A stretch of DNA of 64,000 nucleotides from Asterias amurensis (lineage: Eukaryota; Echinodermata; Asteroidea; Forcipulatida; Asteriidae), in NCBI RefSeq assembly GCF_032118995.1, contig NC_092650.1, positions 2,728,001 to 2,792,000 of the forward strand, read 5' to 3'. The notes beneath the pieces are model-generated. The model was not told the DNA's origin. It saw nothing but the letters and a program-made list of their open reading frames with translations, and did no database searches. The position numbers were made by a program, and so were the translations under genes. Below are positions 25,190 to 33,801 of this stretch, piece after piece (positions within the stretch are counted from its first letter, which is position 1; each line of letters begins with the position of its first letter).

Positions 25190-27679
25190 CATCTTACCCG
25201 CCTTTAGTTTCAAGCTGTGTCATGGACAAACCGGTTTTTCCTATGTGTGGCCATTCTGCTTTGGGATTGACTAACCATGTTGATCGCTGATAAGTTTTAC
25301 GCCTTCCTCTTCTCCTGGAAAAGAGTTATAAATAAAAACAAAAACAAAATGTTAAAACCTAAATGGACTCTTTTAAACTGTTGCAGTACCCGCTGCTAAA
25401 ATGTAGGATTTGAATGGCCTCTAGCTACCATGCAATATCGATGGTCTAGTGACGGTAAGACACTGCTCTAGAATTGCAAAGGTCTTTGGTTCGAATCCCA
25501 CCCAAGTAATATCAATTTCACAGAACTCGGGGAAAGTACTGAGTATACAGTCCTAACACACATCAATGTAAGGGTAAAACCAAAATGAATGTAAATTACT
25601 TCATTGCATTGGTTCAAGACCCCCCCTCCCCCCCCCCCAATAGTCTCTTGCTGAATACTACATGGTGGCAGCGGTGGGATCTACACGGTCATCAAAATAA
25701 CAGTGTTGGGCAGGATTGGAACCCCGGACACCCACTATCTACATCAATACCTCTGGTCATTCTGCCTGACTACGTTGGACCCAAAGATTCGTCTCATCTC
25801 ATTCTCTGCGTTCAGATTCTTGTGCTCAATGGCTAACACTGCCTTGGTATCTACGGTAACAGATGAGGATGCTGTGGATGTGACTCCCTCGACCGATGGT
25901 CCATTTGGCAATGTTCCAAGCATTGCGTTTACTTGTCGTATACTTGCATCAATTTCATCTTCCTGTAGTTTCATGAAATGTTCAATCATTTTAAAAGTCA
26001 ATTAAAGACATAATCACAAATTTGTAGAGAATGTGAAAAGTAGTTGACAAATTTGAGATGTCAGGACTTTTTGTGACGCTCCTTAAAACCATACAAAGTT
26101 TTTATTTACCACCAATAAAAAAAACGAATAATAAGCCATTTTCACACTGTATCTCAACTCCCGATTGAGGGAGGCTAGATGATCTTTGTTAACCCCAGTT
26201 ACCCGGGCACAGTTTCACACTGGCCTATCTTGAAAGTTGATGGAGGCTTTAGGTTTATTCAAATGAAACTAAAACTGAACCGTCCTTCCTTTTTTTTCCT
26301 TCCTTCTCTTCTTTTCTTTTATCTTATTGGCTAATTTGTGATTAAGTTCGCTTTTCTGAGAGTCCCTGGCTTCACAACCAGAATAAATCTTTCAGTGGAT
26401 AAGGATACATTCTAGCAATAAGGCCAAGTAAAAAAAAGGAACATGTTTAGCGTCCCCGCCCGCTTTCTTTTTAGAGGCCGCCTCTTTTTTTTATGCACAT
26501 TTTTTTTTTTATTTTTTTTTTTAAGGTTATTTTAAATGATCTCAGCTAAAACAATCTGAATGTCTTGTCTGAATGTCTTGACCAAAATGTTTCATTTATG
26601 TATTGTGTGTTTGAACAGTAGAAAAAACAATGGATATTTGACATTTTAAAAAGAAAGGCGGCCATCTTGAAATAAAAAATAAAAAGCCCCCCCCTCTTTC
26701 CTTTTTTGAGAAACCCGGACGCTAAACATGTTTCTTTCTTTACTCGGCCTAATACAAACATCTTCAGGAGCATCTTGGACTTTGGTCTCCGCTTCACTGT
26801 GTTTCTTTTTCTTCTTTTTCCTCCTCTTCTTCTTTGCTCCTGAGGTTGTTTCACTCTGCGTCGATGTAGCATGGTTTCCTTGCATTGAAGTTTCTCTTCT
26901 CTCTCCATCACTTTCCACTTCATTTTCGTCCTCTTGTAACTTTTTGAAAGATAAGATATTATTACTGGTAACTTAGTCTGACAAAGCCAGTCAAGAAAAG
27001 AGTTATTTTAATTATGCGTGACATTCTAAATCAATTTTTTTCTGAAATTTGTCTTCAAGTTGACAGAAAGTATTAAATATTAATAATATATTTTATCTTC
27101 ACAAATTTGAATCCCCCAATCAATCTGAGAGGTCAATCCATATAGCAACTAAAATGTTATATTTTAACCTTTATCGTGAATGCAAAAAATACACAGTACG
27201 TCCGCTACCCGTACCGGCGATTCCATGGGCTGCAGAAGCACCATATAACTTTTCACTACCACTCGCTGTTTTGTGCGAGTAAATTATGAAAACGAGAAAA
27301 TAGAACTTTAGAAGCTGTTGCAAACAACTTACCAACCAAAAGGACCGAGGTGAAGTTATAAAAAAATAAAATAAAAAATGCTCTTTTTGTCGTCAAAAGT
27401 TTACATATGTTTTTTAGTATCCTGCCACCATCATGACCATTTTTCACACACGTATTTTAATCAAAGGAAATATATCATTTCAAGAGGACGGCAGGATAAC
27501 ATTATATTGGACAATATGTAGAATTAACTCACTAAATCAAAAGGGTTGATTGGTACACTGGATCCACCCCGATTATCACTGACGTCATCACGATCATCAT
27601 CTTCCGAAGATGAAGAAGGAACTTGCAGTTGATTCAACATACTGTCTCCATGAAGTTTTCTCATAGCTCGTGATGACAT
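14771..27679 (-). CDS. TCF25: TCF25 (NULP1/Rqc1), complete, 14 exons
   Basis: TCF25 works in cytoplasmic ribosome-associated quality control with Listerin and NEMF, helping ubiquitinate nascent chains on stalled 60S subunits. Coding exons in transcript order: 27679-27533, 26930-26760 (or to 26744), 25962-25751 (or from 25958), 25314-25198, 23459-23363, 22916-22817, 22328-22142, 21745-21640, 20029-19898, 19620-19532, 18869-18711, 17504-17334, 16080-15999, 14980-14771. Phases match at every junction, giving about 660 residues (human about 676). Seen: N-terminal MSSRAMRKLHG, a lysine-rich stretch, and conserved blocks STWLVNPKAEWP, YHIDTLLQLSEVC, CRLDYRRAENR, NLSQLPNFAFSV, YDPLPPKDSIVSY, FFRSMMPSYLPP and an acidic C-terminus ending EEFD. 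The ATG at 27679 matches the conserved N-terminus. Uncertain: the exon 2/3 junction, where a MITE abuts the donor. Extra partial copies of exon 12 lie in intron 12. Confidence 0.95.
15083..15452 (+). repeat. MITE-A copy in TCF25 intron 13
   Basis: Starts GGCACTGGACAATGTTGG and ends CAAATGTGTCCATGGCCTTT. Diverged but full length; orientation is antisense to the gene. Confidence 0.85.
15772..15968. repeat. Short TIR element beside TCF25 exon 13
   Basis: Inverted ends ACTAGAGGGCG / CGCCCTCTAG enclose about 170 bp containing CGCGCGCCATTTTG and AAAATGGCCG (YY1-like words). It ends about 30 bp from the splice donor of exon 13 (donor at 15998). Confidence 0.5.
16361..16406 (-). ncRNA. Hammerhead ribozyme-like motif, second of its subtype
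   Basis: Minus strand: stem I GUCUC, core CUGACGA, extra U, stem II GACUAG/CUAGUC (6/6 pairs, loop AGCAAG), core GAA, then ACGU and cleavage nucleotide U, followed by GGGAC, which pairs with GUCUC using one G-U. Compared with the copy at 4410, stem II is now fully paired and stem I keeps pairing through a wobble change, as expected for a conserved structure. Two extra A residues after GAA make this copy less likely to be active. Confidence 0.5.
16757..16900 (-). pseudogene. Partial duplicate of TCF25 exon 12, copy 1
   Basis: Reads like the 3' part of exon 12 (residues SLPPELANTPVLFYDPLPP, then RDSLVSYHRPPR) with the frame open and the splice donor (G|GTATGG) and adjacent intron also duplicated. 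Differences from the true exon (17334-17504) are mostly synonymous or mild. The 5' part of the exon and its acceptor are absent; upstream is a GC-rich segment shared with copy 2. It could be a pseudoexon, or an alternative last segment if an upstream AG is used. Confidence 0.75.
16945..17215 (-). pseudogene. Partial duplicate of TCF25 exon 12, copy 2, split by a LINE tail
   Basis: Second partial exon copy (residues SLPPELTYTPVL, then YDPLPPKYTIVSYH), interrupted by a LINE 3' end at about 16995-17168. The donor side is lost: homology stops before the HRPPR codons. It shares the same exon-external junction (AAGCTTATC plus a GGCGGG stretch) with copy 1, so the copies arose from one another after the first duplication. 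Confidence 0.75.
16995..17168 (-). mobile_element. LINE 3' end (CR1/L2-like), with (TGAT)n tail
   Basis: On the minus strand it encodes FKTLLKAHLFQEVYHQ then a stop, the typical C-terminus of echinoderm CR1/L2-type LINE reverse transcriptase ORFs. A short 3' UTR follows with GGCGCTTTATAAATTTC and a (TGAT)n tail of about 7 units. 5' truncated, as usual for LINE insertions. Confidence 0.75.
17706..17834. repeat. Foldback-E element
   Basis: Palindromic non-coding element: left end GGTGGATTTCACAAAAAG, right end CTCTTTGTGAAATCGACCCC, filled with TTAGGACTAGTC-type words. Other copies at 23019 and 60134. Confidence 0.8.
17906..18560. mobile_element. Non-autonomous hAT-type transposon with 8-bp TSD
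   Basis: Ends TAGTGCTGGGCGAATA and GAATAATTCGCCCAGGCCTA (TIRs close to the hAT-type TAGGNNTGGGCGA pattern). Flanked by an exact 8-bp target duplication GTACAGAC (17898-17905 and 18561-18568). 655 bp, no transposase frame. Contains two CCGCTAGAGGGCG motifs and an A-rich repeat. Lies in TCF25 intron 11. A second copy is at 44077. Confidence 0.9.
18951..19498 (-). repeat. MITE-A with a nested MITE
   Basis: Reverse MITE-A (starts AAAGACACTGGACAATATGA), split by an element at 18975-19196 with inverted ends GACCCTTCCCATGAAATATG / CATATTTCATGGGAAGGGTC. The MITE-A sequence resumes as TTGTCAAAGACCAGTC. Its own right end is lost at about 19498, 33 bp before the donor of TCF25 exon 10. Confidence 0.85.
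19718..19880 (-). repeat. MITE-A fragment
   Basis: Half copy ending CCAAAGGTATCCAGTGCCTTTAAT, in TCF25 intron 9 just 18 bp before the exon 9 donor. Confidence 0.8.
20072..20170. repeat. Foldback around GGTCGTAACC
   Basis: TGTTTTGGCGGTCGTAACCA on the left and TGGTTACGACCACCAAAACG on the right are inverted repeats, with GTCACTGGCCAGTGA at the centre. Confidence 0.7.
20226..20336. repeat. Foldback-J element
   Basis: Palindrome: ATGGCCTGACATTCCGACC on the left, GGTCGAAACGTCAGGCCAT on the right, GAGAAAGACT repeated in the centre. Confidence 0.8.
20470..20682 (-). repeat. SINE S1, minus strand
   Basis: Minus strand shows GAGTTGGTAGAGCGCAGC and a GTT anticodon-like loop, preceded by a body segment (ATCCCTGGTTACAAACCG, AACAAAGATATTGACAAAT) that recurs at 59140-59275 in front of the other S1 head. 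Confidence 0.7.
20682..20930. repeat. Foldback-D, complete copy
   Basis: GGGCCCAATTTCATAGAGCT at the left and AGCTCTATGAAATTTGGCCC at the right, with long internal arms containing GATTACCAACCAAATTT and its complement. 249 bp, non-coding. Confidence 0.9.
21075..21463 (+). repeat. MITE-A, complete copy in TCF25 intron 8
   Basis: Ends TTTAAAGGCAGTGGACAC and GTGTCCACTGTCTTTAAT. Internal hairpin present with mismatches. Confidence 0.9.
21895..22048. repeat. Foldback-J element, diverged
   Basis: ATGGCCTTACGTTTCGACC at the left and GGTTGAAACGCCAGGCCAT at the right. The interior has degenerate repeats of AACAAAAGAGCAAAAAT. Confidence 0.7.
23019..23154. repeat. Foldback-E, complete copy in TCF25 intron 5
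   Basis: AGGGGTGGATTTCACAAAG and CTTTGTGAAATCGACCCCTG as terminal inverted repeats, with TTAGGACGAGTTACTCGTCC in the interior. Confidence 0.85.
23548..24590. repeat. Composite repeat: MITE-B / MITE-A(-) / MITE-A(+) / MITE-B
   Basis: Order: 5' 75 bp of MITE-B (23548-23618, AAAGGGTTTGGGTTC...), reverse MITE-A (23619-24002), forward MITE-A (24000-24384) fused head to head so the two TIR tips share CACTGCCAGTG, then MITE-B again from its 5' start (24384 to about 24590). Both A copies and both B fragments are otherwise collinear with their families. Lies in TCF25 intron 4. Confidence 0.85.
24690..25191 (+). mobile_element. LINE 3' end (CR1/L2-like), with (TTA)n tail
   Basis: An open stretch of 121 codons ends with the reverse-transcriptase C-terminus typical of CR1/L2-type LINEs: ILLTFKALHGLAPTY, YGDRAFSNISPRLWNSLP, LKTHLFRLAYKDIE. 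A short 3' UTR and a (TTA)n tail follow (25146-25190). 5' truncated: no endonuclease or RT core. The tail ends 6 bp from the splice donor of TCF25 exon 4, on the opposite strand. Confidence 0.85.
25436..25580 (+). repeat. SINE S3 copy
   Basis: tRNA-like head GGTCTAGTGACGGTAAGAC with B box GGTTCGAATCCC, then the body ACAGAACTCGGGGAAAGTAC. Other copies: 29001, 34290, 40020 and 42525 (all minus). Confidence 0.7.
26419..26750. repeat. TIR element abutting TCF25 exon 2
   Basis: Inverted ends AGGCCAAGTAAAAAAAAGGA / CTTTCTTTACTCGGCCT, both followed inward by the same GTTTAGCGTCC word, flanked by AATA on both sides (putative 4-bp target duplication). Its right end lies 9 bp beyond the exon 2 boundary and offers an alternative donor. 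Confidence 0.75.
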
Positions 27680-28732
27680 CTTGACAAATCTTATGAAACT
27701 TTCAGTTTCACTCCAACTTTAGTTAGAACTTAGACACACAGTATGGATGGCATGGATGGTTCCGTATTGTGTGCTATTCATCTATTGTTTATTCAGTATT
27801 CAGGTAGTTCGATACTTCGGCATTCATATTTTATTTCATTGTTTTGGTTACTTCTTGTTCTTGAACTTTTTGTGAGCACTTTCTTCCTCCTTGCCTTGAC
27901 ATGCTTATCCCACTCTATGATTGCTGACCCATGACGAAGTGTACACCCATCGTAAAACAGTGTCTGTGGTCACTGAACTCTATTAACTATGCCACACACG
28001 CATTCCCCATTCCCTAGCATGGCTCTGTCCTTGTACGGACATTAGCAATGCAAAACGGGTTACAAATGGCAAGTACCAAGCTAGTGTCAATGAATCTGTT
28101 TCTACCTTGACGTCTGCAACGATTATTTACTGTTTTAGAGGAAAGGTTACCATGCGTAATTAGATAATCAAAACATGAGCGCCGAACAATCAATTTATTG
28201 ACTGCACTTTTTGCAGCAAAAAAAACGACATTATGCATTGCAGATTTGCATATTTTAAGTAGAAGAGGTTAATTGTTTTGAGTAAGTATACTTTAATTTC
28301 GTTTGAGCTATAAATAGAAGAAAAAAAAATGCAATTTTCTTGCATGTTCTTGTCGGTCCCCAACCCAAGGGCCAAGGCCAAGACAAGACGGTGATTTTGT
28401 ATTGTTGTGGTTTGTTACCAGGCTGAAGTGAGCACATGGTGGTCAGGTAAGGATGGTAAAACAACTTTATGACAATACAAATTATATTCAACTTTCACTT
28501 TACATGTTTAAATTCGTAGGGAGGCTTGTTCTTATATGCTGAACTTACTGATATCTGTTGGTGTGACACTACACAGTTAACACATTCCAATAATTTTGTT
28601 CTTATTCATTTTGACAAAAAAATAGATGTGATTTTATTGTTTACATACAGAAATAATAAAGATTTTTTTTAAATTTATTTTTAACCTTCTCCGTAGTTGC
28701 GATAATGTAACCCTCCTGCAGAGGGTTACGTT
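27680..28732. other. Upstream region of TCF25, no gene seen
   Basis: Between the divergent TCF25 start and the GATCGCGC array. The proximal part should hold the TCF25 promoter on the minus strand, but no clear TATA or initiator stands out. A small palindrome GTAACCCTCCTGCAGAGGGTTAC begins near 28708 and a similar word recurs near 55733. Confidence 0.35.
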
Positions 28733-29000
28733 ATGGCAACTATATCTGCGCGATCAACAGATCGCGCTGCGCTATCGAAAGATCAATTAAGTCGCGCAGC
28801 AATCGGTCGATCGCGCAACAATCGGTCGGTCGCGCATCAATCGGTCGATCGCGCAATGAACATCTTTGCGCGATTGAACGATCGCGCTACGAGTATTTTT
28901 TCCCGTTATCAGCCGATCGCGCAGGAAAGGCTTTGCGCGATCTACTGATCGTGCAGGAATGGGTTTGCGCGATCGACCGATCGTGCAGGAAAAGATTCTC
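28733..29000. repeat. CpG-rich array of short palindromic GATCGCGC units
   Basis: About 8 pairs of GCGCGATC / GATCGCGC boxes, each separated by 4-6 bp (for example CGGTCGATCGCGCA), arranged as direct and inverted repeats over about 250 bp. Far more CpG-rich than its AT-rich surroundings. Lies between the divergent TCF25 and F-box genes. Confidence 0.8.
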
Positions 29001-29112
29001 GAGTTCTATGCACAAAATCCACAGCCAAGTTACTTGGGTAGGATTAGAACCAACAACCTTTGCATTGCTAGAGCAGATATCTTACTGAGACCACCAAGCT
29101 CGCGAGCTTGAC
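29001..29112 (-). repeat. SINE S3 copy
   Basis: Minus-strand tRNA-like head: AAGCTTGGTGGTCTCAGTAA on the left and the B box GGTTCTAATCC, followed by ACTTGGCTGTGG of the family body. Confidence 0.65.
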
Positions 29113-29454
29113 CGTTGACTTAAGGCAGTTCAAATCTTAGGCGTGTGGACAAGTCGTTAAATGTCTGTCGCGATGATAGTGTTTCGACTCTATTCCGAAT
29201 CCCTGCGATTCCCGCAGTATTCTTGCGAGACTGCTGGCCCCGCGGGACTATTGCTCTCATGACTACGGTCCCATTTGGAGTTAGAAGTCGGCAATCAGCG
29301 CGAAAGCAGTGATCTTGCAAGAACACCGCCACAACTCGACTATCTCACCGCGGCAGACCATTAACAACTCAAGTCCACAAGTGTATTCAAATTCTTGTGT
29401 TAGCAGTGGTTACCGCAACAATGTTGATTTATTTTATTTTATCTTGCAGAGTTG

Positions 29455-30618
29455 ATGAAGAAGTTGTCAATGTCTACAGATGCAGTGATATCCAAAAGGT
29501 GTGTAAAGAATAAACATCAGTCTGTAAAAACAAAGAGACAAAAATGCAATCTTCAAAAAACTTGTAATATGAAACAAACCTGTTTTCTATTTCAAAAACT
29601 TCCAAACGAGTGCAAAGTTCAAATCTTATCTTACCTGACTGATGTCGAGAAATGCCTAGCTTCTCTAGTGTGTACATCATTTGCGCAGTTAATGCGTACA
29701 CCATGCTTGTGGACAAAGGCTGATTTCGTCGAGTTGATGTTCTTCAGTAGGAGGAGACCTATGCCGATCCCATCACCAGCGCTGGAATGCCAAGTCTTAA
29801 AGGAACGTGTCAAGAACTTTGTGTTTCATCTTGTGTCTCGTCGAGCTTTGATTCGAGAACTTGTCTTTGAGTTCGATCTCCACGATGGTGACGAGATATG
29901 GCTCAAACTTCTTGTTTACTTGCTACAAATGGCGCATGCTCAAGATCTTCAAATAATTAAGTGTAATTGGACCTTTACCCCTCATATTCCGTGGTTCTTA
30001 GACGGTGCGGCACTGGGAGCCAAAGAATCCAGGGTCAACTCATTCCACAAGTTCCTGACTGTCCTTCAAGAAACAAGTCCTGGAATTAACATGTTCTCAA
30101 TGCCATTTGACTGGTCATCATACTCAATCACTCTTCTATGTAACTTCAAAGAAATAACTTCCCTAGAGCTGTCCAAATACTGGGTCTTTCAAGCTCTACC
30201 TCAAACGCTGTTGAATAGCCTTCTGCAAGATCTTCCGAAGCTAAAACGGTTGAAGCTTGAGGTAGCTGTACCCTTTAGGGACTGGGATTTATACCCGCAG
30301 TATACCTTGACGTCGAAGACACTTGAAGATCTTGACATCTCAACTTGCTCTGGATTCTTTCTCTGGAGTGTCACTCTACCAAACTTAAGAAACTTCACTG
30401 ACTCTAGAACTGCTTGGGGTGGGCCAGTCTTACCACGAACTGCTCTGAAAGTTCACTGTTTGTACCAGGTACTTAGGGACGGTGCACCTCAACTTGAGAC
30501 GTTTAATACTTGTCAACTGAGTCCTGGATGGCGTGAGGTTTGCCCTAGTGATCTTGAAGAAGTTCTTAGAGGAACTTGTTACTGTGAGCTTCATAAAAAA
30601 GGACCTCTCATTTTCTAG
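29455..30618 (+). CDS. F-box protein, 387 aa in one exon
   Basis: A substrate-recognition subunit of SCF-type ubiquitin ligases is the likely role, since F-box proteins bind Skp1 through this domain. Seen: a basic Lys/Arg-rich N-terminus (residues 1-40), then an F-box at about 44-90 (LFQKLPNECKVQILSYL, SLVCTSF, LW) and a long C-terminal part with leucine-rich segments (ITSLELSKYW, LPKLKRLKLEV, TLEDLDIST) that suggests degenerate leucine-rich repeats. I cannot name a vertebrate orthologue. ATG at 29455 is the first in frame after an excellent acceptor (TTATCTTGCAG at 29449), so an upstream exon, coding or not, is expected. A variant poly(A) signal follows the stop. Head-to-head with TCF25 at 1.8 kb. 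Confidence 0.85.
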   Translation: MKKLSMSTDAVISKRCVKNKHQSVKTKRQKCNLQKTCNMKQTCFLFQKLPNECKVQILSYLTDVEKCLASLVCTSFAQLMRTPCLWTKADFVELMFFSRRRPMPIPSPALECQVLKERVKNFVFHLVSRRALIRELVFEFDLHDGDEIWLKLLVYLLQMAHAQDLQIIKCNWTFTPHIPWFLDGAALGAKESRVNSFHKFLTVLQETSPGINMFSMPFDWSSYSITLLCNFKEITSLELSKYWVFQALPQTLLNSLLQDLPKLKRLKLEVAVPFRDWDLYPQYTLTSKTLEDLDISTCSGFFLWSVTLPNLRNFTDSRTAWGGPVLPRTALKVHCLYQVLRDGAPQLETFNTCQLSPGWREVCPSDLEEVLRGTCYCELHKKGPLIF

Positions 30619-30619
30619 T

Positions 30620-30625
30620 ATTAAA
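30620..30625 (+). promoter_or_regulatory. Candidate poly(A) signal ATTAAA
   Basis: The common variant hexamer ATTAAA starts 1 base after the stop of the F-box frame. No canonical AATAAA lies in the next 300 bases. Confidence 0.35.
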
Positions 30626-30780
30626 GATTATTCATTTTTTTAAATGAATGATTGTGTGCTCAGAATTACTGCACTGACACAACAAATTGCTGCTTTGTTT
30701 TATAGGGTAAAACATTCTGCATGTATCAGTGTTACTTTTAAAGTTGTACATCATCTGAATAATACTGATTGTAGTTAGTG

Positions 30781-30911
30781 AGGCCGTGTCCGAAACGACG
30801 ACTTCGGCTACAGCTCTGTCTAGATCAGCGCGTCTACTAGTGTTGAAGAATAGGCAGACGCGCGCGATCTAGCCGTAGCTGTAGCCGAAGTCGCCGTTTC
30901 GGACACGGCCT
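30781..30911. repeat. MITE-C, complete copy
   Basis: Palindromic element: AGGCCGTGTCCGAAACGACG / CGCCGTTTCGGACACGGCCT, then CTTCGGCTACAGCT and its complement. 131 bp. A second copy (34582) carries a nested insertion. Confidence 0.9.
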
Positions 30912-31139
30912 TAATTTATTTAAAACTGTAGTTGCCTTTAGAGTCTCGTAAATACTGGTGTATTGAATGGCATGTTGACTGTCATTTGAATTCAGCATTC
31001 TCACTGCTTAGTGGTTTGGCAGCCAAAGTTTCCTCTTAAAAAAAAACAATATTAATGTTTTTAGTTTTCGTCCACAGGGTACCTTTTAGCCCATGGGATA
31101 CAGTGCAAGACACCTTTGATTTTTTTTGATTTTTTTTTT

Positions 31140-31440
31140 ATGCAAATCGCCAGACACACAAGGCCTGAAGGCCACTTAACGGTGTGGGCTACAATTATTT
31201 TATTCCAGAGACCGTTGCCACCTTCTCCTAGGGCTGAAACAGGGTTGCCCCTTTTACAGTCCATGATACGGATGTAGGCTTGGGTATCATCAGTCTGAAG
31301 CCTGGCCGGTAGAGCAGAAAGCACTACCTCCCCAATTTTACGTTGCAAGTGTCATGACCGGGATTCGAACCCACACTCCGCTGATCAAACACCAGAGCTT
31401 GAATCCGTTGCTCTTAACCGTTCGGCCAAGACACGCTTAT
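31140..31440 (-). repeat. SINE S2-type with Leu/Ser-like tRNA head
   Basis: Minus strand starts GCGTGTCTTGGCCGAACGG and has the B box GGGTTCGAATCCC. The head resembles a long-variable-arm tRNA (Leu/Ser). The body differs from the copies at 36230 and 40321, so this is a separate subfamily. Confidence 0.75.
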
Positions 31441-31806
31441 GACATGATTTTTCATTGGTTTCATTACCAGAAGCAGTATTATTTATAAGCATCCTTGTGA
31501 AGAACTATCTTATAATGTTTTAAGAGTAGTCTTGAATTTTTAGAGATAAAAGTTTAGTGAGATTAACATGTCGGGTACTTTTACTAACTTCATCCAAAAG
31601 AACAGTTGAACTTTCAAACAACTTTTTTACTGTCAGGTCCGTCTCTTTTAGTTGCTTTTATTACATATTTTATCTTTGGTTACATTTGAAATGAAAAACA
31701 AACATATATCAATACCTTTGGTGTGAAGAGGAGTTATAAATTCAGTCAGATTGTCAAAATATTTGAGAACGACAAAAGTGAAAATTAAGTTGTGTAATTG
31801 AAACAA

Positions 31807-31980
31807 TAGACCTTATGCATTGACGTCATCCAGCGGCCATCTTAGTGGAAAAACGGTGACGAAACAATCGAAACGCACTGATTTGTACGCGCGGCGCACA
31901 GGATTGGCCAATGAACAACCTCCTTTTGACCTCTAGGTGAGGGCGCCCTACTGAAATGACGTCATGTGCATAAGGTCTAT
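31807..31980. repeat. MITE with CRE motifs in both ends
   Basis: Inverted ends ATAGACCTTATGCA / TGCATAAGGTCTAT. Just inside each end is a perfect palindromic CRE, TGACGTCA. Also has CGGCCATCTT (YY1-like). It shares the AGACC tip with the nested MITEs at 11951 and 18975. Confidence 0.8.
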
Positions 31981-32189
31981 AAGTGAACACTGCATAACAC
32001 TATTTGTTAACAAAATCTCCACACATGGTGTTTCCATATTAATTTTTTATATACGATTATTATTATTTTTTTTATACAATTTTCAGTTATTGCGGTTTCT
32101 ATATATGCATTATTGGAAACTAAGAATTTCTAAAGGATGTCAAAGTTGTGAGGCGGAAGAAGAAAACAATTTTTTATCAAGTTTGTATT

Positions 32190-32573
32190 AAAGGCAGTGG
32201 ACACTATTGGTAATTACACAAAATAATTATTAGCATAAAACTTAACTTGGTAATGAGTAATGGGGAGCGGTTGATGGTATAAAACATTGTGAGAAACGGC
32301 TCCCTCTGAAGTGACATAGTTTTCGAGAAAGAAGTATTTTTCCACAAATTTGATTTCGAGACCTCAAGTTTAGAATTTGAGGTCTCGAAATCAACCATCT
32401 AAAAGCACACAACTTCGTGTGACAAGTGTTTTTTCTTTCATTATTATCTCGCAACTTCGACGACCGATTGAGCTCAAATTTTCACAGGTTTGTTAATTTA
32501 TACATATGTTGAGATACACCAAGTCAGAAGACTGGTCTTTGACAATTACCAATAGTGTCCACTGTCTTTAACA
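32190..32573 (+). repeat. MITE-A, complete copy
   Basis: Ends TTAAAGGCAGTGGACAC and GTGTCCACTGTCTTTAAC. The internal hairpin TTGATTTCGAGACCTCA...TGAGGTCTCGAAATCAA is perfect in this copy. Confidence 0.9.
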
Positions 32574-33239
32574 AGGGGAGGTTGAGATATGTATTTATGA
32601 GCAGAATAATATTAGTTTCATCCATGTTTTTTTGTTGTTATACTTGCTCATTTGCCCATTATGTTACAAGCTATCATGAACAGTGTACTACCGTTTTACA
32701 AGTTGACAAAATAGAGAGTGCTGTCCAGTTTTTTATTTCTTTGAATTTTAAAACAATTACCTGTGAAAATGATCTGACCAATGTTTGTTTAAATCATATT
32801 TATTGATAGTAAGTGGTCACTGTTTTAAAGCTGTTTGCCTTTAATTTGCTTGACCACCATTGTATAAACTCTGCATACAATAAATAAAATGAATGAACTT
32901 ATTTGATTGTTGTGATGTTTTATCAAAGCTTTGAGTATTTATAAACTTTGGTCTTATTTCAATGAGGGAAGTTCACCTGTTTAGCAATTTGTGGAGGGTA
33001 AAATAAATTGTCTTGCCAGTCTTTTAGATTTGAACTAATTCAAAAAATTCTTTTTGTAAGCTCAAAGAAATACCCTTGTCCACACTTAATAGGATCTTAT
33101 GAATTACTGGTAAAACAGGGAATTTCCCCAATCTGGAAATAACTGCGCGTTAAATTTCACCTTGCAAAGCTCTAACGATGATGGCGCCCTTCCAAGGTGA
33201 AAATTTATCACTGGTATCCGGTGCTGGCCAGTAAAAGGA

Positions 33240-33350
33240 TCTCAACCGTCGAACGCCAACGACGTGTTAGTTCAAAATGGCGTCTTGAATTTTGTTTTGG
33301 TGGCTACAAAATCGTCCAGCTATTTTCATTTACTGACGGAATTTGCAGCG
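33240..33350 (+). promoter_or_regulatory. Candidate PCIF1 promoter and non-coding first exon
   Basis: CAAAATGGCGTCT (YY1-like, often just downstream of start sites) is followed by a good donor, GCAGCG|GTAAGC at 33350/33351. A matching acceptor TTTTTTCAG precedes the first coding exon, which begins at 33694 with 108 bases of 5' UTR before the ATG at 33802. The start site itself is inferred. Confidence 0.45.
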
Positions 33351-33801
33351 GTAAGCCTTTGCCTTGAGGTGAGAAATGAATTTGTAGATTATTGTAGATC
33401 ATTATTTGACTGTTTTACCTTACCATGTACAGAATCATTGACGGCAAATTAATGAGTTTTGTTTTTGCTCGTTTTTTTATGTTACCGTATTTCATTCCGT
33501 AGGCTGCTGTATGTATTGTATTTGTATTTGTAGCGTAAGCCGTGACTGCAACAATTTCTTTATTTATACAATTTTAACAGGCTTTAGCTTTTAAGGAAAC
33601 ATTTGTAATGATCAATCATGAAACATGCTAACTTTGAAAAAGACATAAGTCCATCACCAAGCTTTAAAAAATGTTACCCGTTTGTTTTTTCAGAGGTTTG
33701 CAGCATGTTTTCTCATCATCGGTGTATGAATTCTCCATCGTGCAACTAACATTATTCTACATGTGTAACCTACTCAAAGAGAAGTCCATCCTTCTGTAAC
33801 A

